Source: an uncultured Porphyromonadaceae bacterium (GTDB lineage Bacteria > Bacteroidota > Bacteroidia > Bacteroidales > Muribaculaceae). Taken from it: 12,182 nucleotides of DNA. The translations under genes and the position numbers were made by a program. The stretch spans positions 1-12,182 of the forward strand of contig CAMWQF010000050.1 in the NCBI GenBank assembly GCA_947176285.1, written 5' to 3'. This document shows, one piece after another, positions 8,382 to 12,182 of this stretch (its first letter is position 1; each line of letters starts with the position of its first letter). The notes under the pieces were generated by a model. It was not told where the DNA came from, searched no databases, and saw nothing but the letters and a program-made list of their open reading frames with translations.

Positions 8382-8426
8382 GAGCTTACGCTCGGGGTTA
8401 ACAAGATTGATTGCCCTCCGGGCAAT
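8382..8426. repeat. Composite two-hairpin module, copy A
   Basis: A 45-nt unit consisting of GAGC-TTAC-GCTC, a linker, and ATTGCCC-TCC-GGGCAAT (8410-8426). It lies 15 nt past the stop of the signal-less GH43. The outer CCCC arm seen in copy B is lost here (ATT in its place), so the first stem is only 4 bp. The stretch 8354-8381 between the two modules holds a GC-rich remnant (GGGCCTGGCC) that I cannot assign. Confidence 0.8.
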
Positions 8427-8441
8427 TATAAGATTTTTGCT

Positions 8442-9422
8442 TTAAGCGTTGCCGCCACCGTCGATGGTGCGGATTTTGCCGTTTTCATCGAAAGTCAGTT
8501 CGCAGACTTTGAGGCTACGGAGCCATGATTTGCCGCCTGAAGGCACACTGTCATGATGGAAGAGATACCATTTGCCATCATATTCAATTATGCTGTGGTG
8601 AGTGGTCCAGCCAACTACCGGAGTGAGGATTTCACCTTGGTATACAAATGGTCCATAGGGGTTATCGCCAACTGCATAGCAGAGCAAATGGCTGTCGCCT
8701 GTTGAGTATGAGAAGTAATATTTTCCATTCATTTTGTGCACCCAAGAAGCCTCGAAGAAACGGTGTGGATCGTTTGCTTTAAGCGGTTCTCCGTTTTCAT
8801 CTACCACCTGTATTGGACGTGGCTCTTCAGCAAACTGAAGCATATCTTTGCTCAGACGTGCGCAACGGCTTGGAAGAGATGGTTCGTCACCTTCGGGCAG
8901 ATAAGCGCTCTCAAGTGCCTTATTGTCTTTATAGCGCTGAAGCTGACCGCCCCAGAGACCTCCAAAGTAAAGATAGTATTCATCACCATCCTTAAGCACA
9001 CATATATCCATTGAATAACTTCCGCGTATAGGATCCGGCTCAGCGATGAATGGACCTTCCGGACAGTCGGCAATGGCAACTCCTATGCGGAATATATCAT
9101 TCTTGTCCTTTAGAGGGAAATACAAGTAATACTTGCCGTCTTTCTCAGCGCAGTCGCAATCCCATAGTTGGCGTCCTGCCCATGGAATATCGGCGATGTC
9201 GAGTGCCTTGCCATGATCTGTCACTTTGCCTGTCATTGGGTCGCCGTCGATAGAAAGCACATGCATGTCTTTCATCACATATTGGTCGCCGTTGTCGTTC
9301 TCAACGTTTTCACACTCCCAGTCGTGGGAAGGATAGATGTAGATTTTACCGTTGAAGATGTGCACACTTGGGTCTGCCATGTAGTCGGCAGGAAATAGAT
9401 ATCTTTTTTCCGGAGTTTGCAT
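8442..9422 (-). CDS. Signal-less GH43 enzyme, probable xylan beta-1,4-xylosidase
   Basis: A 326-residue single-domain GH43 enzyme beginning MQTPEKRYLFPADYMADP. It has no signal peptide or lipobox, so it is expected in the cytoplasm, where it would split imported xylo-oligosaccharides to xylose. The GH43 triad is visible: Asp17 (base) in MADPSVHIF, Asp139 in SYSMDICV, and Glu224 (acid) in RFFEASWVHK. The length and motifs, including GWTTHHSIIEYDGKWYLFHHD near the C-terminus, resemble the GH43 subfamily 1 beta-xylosidases found beside GH10 and sugar symporters in Prevotella and Bacteroides xylan loci; this subfamily is recalled, not searched. The start is the only sensible Met before the conserved first blade. 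Arabinofuranosidase activity is an alternative. It is preceded by an AT-rich leader with a 14-bp direct repeat. Confidence 0.93.
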   Translation of the reverse strand: MQTPEKRYLFPADYMADPSVHIFNGKIYIYPSHDWECENVENDNGDQYVMKDMHVLSIDGDPMTGKVTDHGKALDIADIPWAGRQLWDCDCAEKDGKYYLYFPLKDKNDIFRIGVAIADCPEGPFIAEPDPIRGSYSMDICVLKDGDEYYLYFGGLWGGQLQRYKDNKALESAYLPEGDEPSLPSRCARLSKDMLQFAEEPRPIQVVDENGEPLKANDPHRFFEASWVHKMNGKYYFSYSTGDSHLLCYAVGDNPYGPFVYQGEILTPVVGWTTHHSIIEYDGKWYLFHHDSVPSGGKSWLRSLKVCELTFDENGKIRTIDGGGNA

Positions 9423-9433
9423 TTTATTTAATG

Positions 9434-9461
9434 ATTAATGATAAATTATTAATGATAAATT
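9434..9461. repeat. Tandem 14-bp AT-rich repeat in the GH43 leader
   Basis: ATTAATGATAAATT occurs twice head to tail (9434-9447 and 9448-9461) just upstream of the GH43 start at 9422. AT-rich leaders of this kind support translation initiation in Bacteroidetes. I see no clear TAnnTTTG promoter box here. Confidence 0.75.
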
Positions 9462-9482
9462 TTAGTTTGTTTTTGACTTGGT

Positions 9483-9504
9483 GGGGCGCATGCGGAGCAT
9501 GCTT
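9483..9504 (-). repeat. Dispersed palindromic repeat, copy 5
   Basis: An exact 22-bp core in the GH10 to GH43 spacer, with the usual flanks TTTTTGACTTGGT and GCTTACGTT. It lies 75 nt past the GH10 stop, the farthest of all copies, because an 18-bp palindrome sits between. Confidence 0.9.
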
Positions 9505-9543
9505 GCTTACGTTCTTTGCTTTGGGTCTGAGATTTCAAAGTCA

Positions 9544-9575
9544 TTAGAGATATCAGAGGCCTCTGATAATTCTAA
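9544..9575. repeat. Perfect 18-bp palindrome with outer arms
   Basis: TATCAGAGGCCTCTGATA (9551-9568) is perfectly self-complementary with no loop. After a 2-bp mismatch the arms continue as TTAGA (9544-9548) and TCTAA (9571-9575). It starts within 12 nt of the GH10 stop. It could be a dimeric regulator site or a tight hairpin in the transcript; no T-tract follows, so a terminator is only possible. Confidence 0.75.
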
Positions 9576-9595
9576 ATTCTCAATTCTCAATTATA
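9571..9595. repeat. AT-rich heptamer repeats across the GH10 stop
   Basis: On the minus strand TGAGAAT is repeated twice and followed by TTAGAAT, and the TGA stop of the GH10 gene lies inside this run. Similar TTGAATT and TTGAGAATT words fill the other GH10 spacer, so this is probably a common low-complexity spacer sequence of the genome. Confidence 0.5.
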
Positions 9596-10698
9596 TTCTG
9601 CATGAAGGGTTTCATTTGATATTGGCGGTCGAAGAGGAGGGGATAGTCGGTGCGGCCGGGAATTGGGAATCCATTTTTCCAGGACATGCCGTCTGTAGTG
9701 CCCCACCATGTCACGCGAGAGATCTTGTCAGCGTGCTTTTTGTAAAGAGCCACTACCTGCGCCATACGGTCGTTCCATTCTTTGCTGACTTCTTCCGGCA
9801 GTCCATCGGGATAGACATTGAATTTCTTCATTGCCTCGCGACGTTCCTCAGGTTTCATTCTGAACATTGAGCCAATGTCGGCACTCATCTGCACTGTTGG
9901 AAGTGCAGACATGTCGAGCTCTGTGATCATTACGTTGCAACCGGTGCCTGCAAAGTCAACAATACTCTTTTCATATTCATCCATTTCCGGATAATCCATA
10001 CCTATATGGCTTTGCATGCCGATGCCATCAATCCGGAGACCACGCTTCTTGAGATCATTCACAATCTTTACATAAGCCTCCCGCTTTTCGGGTTTGAACA
10101 TCGAGAAGTCATTGATATAAAGTTCTGCATCGGGGTCTGCCTCATGAGCATATTGGAAAGCAAGAGGTATATATTCTTCTCCAAGAATGCGATAGAAAGG
10201 AGACTTGCGATAGCTGCCATCATCTTCTATTGCTTCATTGACAACATCCCAACCTAAGATCTTTCCCTTATATCGACCAACTACAGCATATATATGATCT
10301 TTCATACGCTGTTTCAAGACTTCGGGACTTACATCATTGCCATCTTTATCCTTAGCAAACCAAGGGGCAAGTTGAGAGTGCCACACGAGGGCATGCCCAA
10401 TGATAGACATATTCCGGTCTTCACCATATTTGACAAACTTATCTGCATCTTCCCAGAAAAATTCACCTTCTTTAGGCTGAATTTCACCGTTTTTCATGCA
10501 GTTTTCCGCCACGATGGAGTTGAAATGAAGGCTTACTATAGAATCGGCTTTTGGGTCCTGTCCATTTACGTGACGAACGGGGATAGCAGCACCGATAAGG
10601 AAGTCATTCTTGAAATGATCCTTTACTGTCTTGATCTCAGCAGTAGCCGAAAGACCGATGGCGAGAGTCAAAGAGGCTAATAATAGGGATTTCTTCAT
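9580..10698 (-). CDS. GH10 endo-beta-1,4-xylanase, periplasmic-type (paralogue 1)
   Basis: A 372-residue exported GH10 xylanase that cleaves the beta-1,4-xylan backbone with retention. The type I signal peptide MKKSLLLASLTLAIGLSATA ends before Glu21, with no lipobox Cys. The barrel covers nearly the whole mature protein with no added binding domain. The acid/base is Glu155 in WDVVNEAI and the nucleophile is Glu260 in ITELDM; WHSQLAPW and TWWGTTDGMSW are further GH10 signatures. The start at 10698 gives a clean signal peptide; an in-frame ATG at 10731 would add 11 basic residues (MIKKAQSNKKI) and cannot be excluded. It is closely similar to the GH10 upstream but differs in export type and in the loop after the nucleophile (about residues 266-300). 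It probably shortens xylo-oligosaccharides in the periplasm. Confidence 0.95.
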   Translation of the reverse strand: MKKSLLLASLTLAIGLSATAEIKTVKDHFKNDFLIGAAIPVRHVNGQDPKADSIVSLHFNSIVAENCMKNGEIQPKEGEFFWEDADKFVKYGEDRNMSIIGHALVWHSQLAPWFAKDKDGNDVSPEVLKQRMKDHIYAVVGRYKGKILGWDVVNEAIEDDGSYRKSPFYRILGEEYIPLAFQYAHEADPDAELYINDFSMFKPEKREAYVKIVNDLKKRGLRIDGIGMQSHIGMDYPEMDEYEKSIVDFAGTGCNVMITELDMSALPTVQMSADIGSMFRMKPEERREAMKKFNVYPDGLPEEVSKEWNDRMAQVVALYKKHADKISRVTWWGTTDGMSWKNGFPIPGRTDYPLLFDRQYQMKPFMQNIIEN

Positions 10699-10731
10699 AA
10701 TCTTCTTATTGCTTTGAGCCTTTTTAATCAT

Positions 10732-10767
10732 ATAAGTCTAATTAGTCTAATTGGTCTAATTGGTCTA
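10732..10767. repeat. 9-bp tandem repeat upstream of GH10 paralogue 1
   Basis: Four head-to-tail 9-mers with consensus ATTGGTCTA (two exact, one with ATTAGTCTA, one diverged as ATAAGTCTA). They lie 33 nt upstream of the preferred GH10 start and directly upstream of the alternative start at 10731. Such runs can change copy number and alter leader length. Confidence 0.85.
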
Positions 10768-10788
10768 ATATGAGTTATAATTCTCAAT

Positions 10789-10817
10789 CAAATATTATTC
10801 TAAATTCAAAATTCAAA
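10789..10817 (-). promoter_or_regulatory. Weak candidate Bacteroidetes-type promoter for GH10 paralogue 1
   Basis: On the minus strand a TTTG (10814-10817) is followed after 17 nt by AATATTTG (10789-10796), one mismatch from the Bacteroides -7 consensus TAnnTTTG. The spacing is slightly short and the region is low-complexity A/T, in which such words arise by chance. The call is speculative. Confidence 0.2.
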
Positions 10818-10824
10818 ATTAAAT

Positions 10825-11937
10825 TTATTTCTCAATTATTTCTTGCATGAAAGGCTTAAGGTTGTAGTCGCGATCGAATGGAAGAGGATAGTCTGTGCGT
10901 CCTTTGATAGGCCAATCGTTGCGCCAAGACATGCCATCGTGAGTGCCCCACCATGTGACGCGATCTATTTTGTCGGCATTCTTTTTGTAGAAAGCCATGA
11001 GGTCGGCAGCCCTTTTGTTCCATTCTTTTGCTCGCTCTTCCGATAAGCCATTTGGGAATGGGTTGACATCTTCTGTCAATTCAAAGTTAGCCTCGGTGTT
11101 TGCACCTTCCATGACAAACGGCAGCGCGGAAATGTCAAGTTCTGTGACCATCAGTTTGACACCTGTTGAAGAAATAGCATCTATCACTTTTTGATATTCT
11201 TCAAGGTCAGGGTCATCACTTTCATAGCCGATATGGCTCTGCATTCCCATACCATCGATACGAATGCCATGCTTCTTGAGGTCGTTGATAATCTCAACGT
11301 ATTTATCCCGTTTTGCAGGCTTGTACATTGAATAGTCGTTGAGATAAAGTTCTGCATCCGGGTCTGCCTCATGAGCATATTGGAAAGCAAGAGGGAGAAA
11401 TTCCTCACCCAGGATATCGTAGAATGGAGTGTGACGCCATGTCCCATCATCCTCGATGCACTCGTTGACCACGTCCCAACCTTTGATTTTTCCTTTATAT
11501 CTGCCAACTACAGTCTGGATATGGTCTTTCATGCGAGCCTTCATTTCCTCTTTGTCGACATATTCCCCATTCTCATCATAAGGAAACCAAGGGGAAAGTT
11601 GAGAGTGCCATATAAGGCAGTGTCCAATGATTGCCATGTCATGATCCTGACCATATTTTACATATGCGTCTGCCTCATCCCAGAAATAACGGTCTTTCTC
11701 CGGATGAATTTCCATGCTCTTCATGCAATTCTCCGGGACAATGGAGTTATAGTGAAGAGCAACAATTGAGTCTGCCTTGGGGTCTTCCCCCATTACGAGA
11801 GGGACATTAACGGCAGCCCCAATGAGGAAATCGTCTTTGAAGGCATCCTTGATTGTGGCTGGAGTTTGCTCATCTTTTGTAGATGAGCATGAGGCTAAGA
11901 GGGCTAATGCGAATGAATATAATAACTGCTTTTTCAT
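10825..11937 (-). CDS. GH10 endo-beta-1,4-xylanase, lipoprotein (paralogue 2)
   Basis: A 370-residue GH10 xylanase with a type II signal peptide, MKKQLLYSFALALLAS, and lipobox Cys17. After the Cys comes SSTKDEQ, a charged stretch reminiscent of the export signal that sends Bacteroidetes lipoproteins to the cell surface. It is therefore likely the outer enzyme making the first backbone cuts. The acid/base is Glu159 in WDVVNECI and the nucleophile is Glu266 in VTELDI; WHSQLSPW and TWWGTHDGMSW are further family motifs. I chose the start at 11937 for the compact signal peptide; an in-frame ATG at 11958 adds only MVMYLKF. It is closely similar to the downstream GH10, with a 51-nt stretch nearly identical at DNA level. 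It is the first complete gene of the block. Confidence 0.95.
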   Translation of the reverse strand: MKKQLLYSFALALLASCSSTKDEQTPATIKDAFKDDFLIGAAVNVPLVMGEDPKADSIVALHYNSIVPENCMKSMEIHPEKDRYFWDEADAYVKYGQDHDMAIIGHCLIWHSQLSPWFPYDENGEYVDKEEMKARMKDHIQTVVGRYKGKIKGWDVVNECIEDDGTWRHTPFYDILGEEFLPLAFQYAHEADPDAELYLNDYSMYKPAKRDKYVEIINDLKKHGIRIDGMGMQSHIGYESDDPDLEEYQKVIDAISSTGVKLMVTELDISALPFVMEGANTEANFELTEDVNPFPNGLSEERAKEWNKRAADLMAFYKKNADKIDRVTWWGTHDGMSWRNDWPIKGRTDYPLPFDRDYNLKPFMQEIIEK

Positions 11938-11963
11938 AAATTTCAAATACATTACCATAAAGC

Positions 11964-11976
11964 GCCTCTCCGAGGC
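11964..11976. repeat. Hairpin GCCTC-TCC-GAGGC
   Basis: A perfect 5-bp stem with the recurring TCC loop, 26 nt upstream of the GH10 lipoprotein start and hence in its probable leader. Confidence 0.6.
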
Positions 11977-11997
11977 TACAGAGTTTTATCTTTGCCA

Positions 11998-12017
11998 CCC
12001 CAGGCTGAAGCCTGGGG
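11998..12017. repeat. Hairpin CCCCAGGC-TGAA-GCCTGGGG
   Basis: A perfect 8-bp stem with a four-base loop, similar in build to 8306-8325. On the plus strand GTTTT follows, but that is opposite to the reading direction of all genes here, so it is not a terminator for this operon. Confidence 0.75.
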
Positions 12018-12031
12018 TTTTGGCATTATAG

Positions 12032-12048
12032 TCAGGTCTCCGACCTGA
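12032..12048. repeat. Hairpin TCAGGTC-TCC-GACCTGA
   Basis: A perfect 7-bp stem with the TCC loop, lying between the tetraloop hairpin at 11998-12017 and repeat copy 6. Its stem is unrelated to the other TCC-loop hairpins. Confidence 0.75.
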
Positions 12049-12060
12049 GTTTGACTCGGT

Positions 12061-12082
12061 GGGGCGCATGCGGAGCATGCTT
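12061..12082 (-). repeat. Dispersed palindromic repeat, copy 6
   Basis: An exact 22-bp core and the second-transcribed member of a tandem pair with copy 7 (43-bp period). The left flank is TTTGACTCGGT, with one change from the usual TTTGACTTGGT. Confidence 0.9.
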
Positions 12083-12103
12083 GATTACGCTGCTTGACTT
12101 TGC

Positions 12104-12125
12104 GGGGCGCATGCGGAGCATGCTT
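12104..12125 (-). repeat. Dispersed palindromic repeat, copy 7
   Basis: An exact 22-bp core 14 nt past the stop of the upstream partial gene. Together with copy 6 it defines the full repeat length of 43 bp. Confidence 0.9.
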
Positions 12126-12139
12126 GATTACGTTGAGTG

Positions 12140-12182
12140 TTATTGGTTGTGGCGGGCTTCGATCTCGCGGTTGATTTCGTCA
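12140..12182 (-). CDS. 3' end of an upstream gene, product not identifiable
   Basis: The last 13 codons read DEINREIEARHNQ before a TAA stop; the rest lies outside the window. The tail is charged and helix-like. In xylan loci of Bacteroides and Prevotella, a sugar symporter of the GPH (MelB-like) family often sits beside GH10 and a cytoplasmic GH43, and a short charged C-terminal tail would fit. That is a context guess, since no family motif is visible. Confidence 0.6.
   Translation of the reverse strand, partial: DEINREIEARHNQ

Noticed and set aside
11777..12031. Plus-strand open frame ending CHPRLKPGVLAL
   Set aside because: It runs antisense over the GH10 signal peptide and ends in a translated hairpin (11998-12017). 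Such endings are typical of false proteins from dispersed palindromes.
18..12125. CRISPR array formed by the repeated 22-mer
   Set aside because: Copies are scattered over 12 kb between genes without regular spacers, and no cas gene is present.

Overview
This window is a single co-directional block of carbohydrate-active enzyme genes, all read on the minus strand (right to left). It comes from a gut or rumen type Bacteroidales bacterium. The evidence for that is the enzyme families (GH95, GH97, GH31, GH43, GH10), Bacteroidetes-style signal peptides and lipobox, AT-rich start regions without strong Shine-Dalgarno sites, and spacers full of short palindromes. Muribaculaceae or Prevotellaceae seem most likely, but this was not tested. 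No SusC/SusD pair, regulator, tRNA, rRNA, CRISPR array or transposase is present.

Layout in transcription order: the last 13 codons of an upstream gene (12140-12182, product not identifiable; a sugar symporter is a guess); a spacer with two tandem copies of a 43-bp repeat and three other hairpins; a lipoprotein GH10 xylanase (10825-11937); a paralogous GH10 xylanase with a type I signal peptide (9580-10698); a GH43 beta-xylosidase-like enzyme with no signal peptide (8442-9422); a palindrome-packed spacer (8260-8441); a GH31 alpha-xylosidase-like enzyme (5848-8259); a GH43-CBM6 arabinofuranosidase-like enzyme (4337-5707); a retaining-type GH97 (2522-4261); and a GH95 (61-2511) only 10 nt behind GH97. 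No spacer exceeds about 200 nt, so one operon or two overlapping transcription units is plausible.

Taken together the enzymes fit breakdown of a heavily decorated xylan such as cereal glucuronoarabinoxylan. The surface GH10 would cut the backbone and the periplasmic GH10 would shorten imported oligosaccharides. GH43-CBM6 would remove arabinose. GH31, GH97 and GH95 would strip alpha-xylosyl, alpha-galactosyl (or beta-L-arabinopyranosyl) and alpha-L-galactosyl/fucosyl caps. The signal-less GH43 would finish xylo-oligosaccharides in the cytoplasm. The GH95 carries Thr where characterised fucosidases carry His, which points to alpha-L-galactosidase activity, a decoration of corn-type xylan.

The most unusual non-coding signal is in the spacers. 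Seven exact copies of a 22-bp sequence containing GCATGC-GGA-GCATGC occur between genes, all in the same orientation, and one copy runs into a stop codon. Several other hairpins have unrelated stems but the same three-base loop (TCC on one strand, GGA on the other). This looks like a family of mini-palindromes whose stem varies while the loop is kept.
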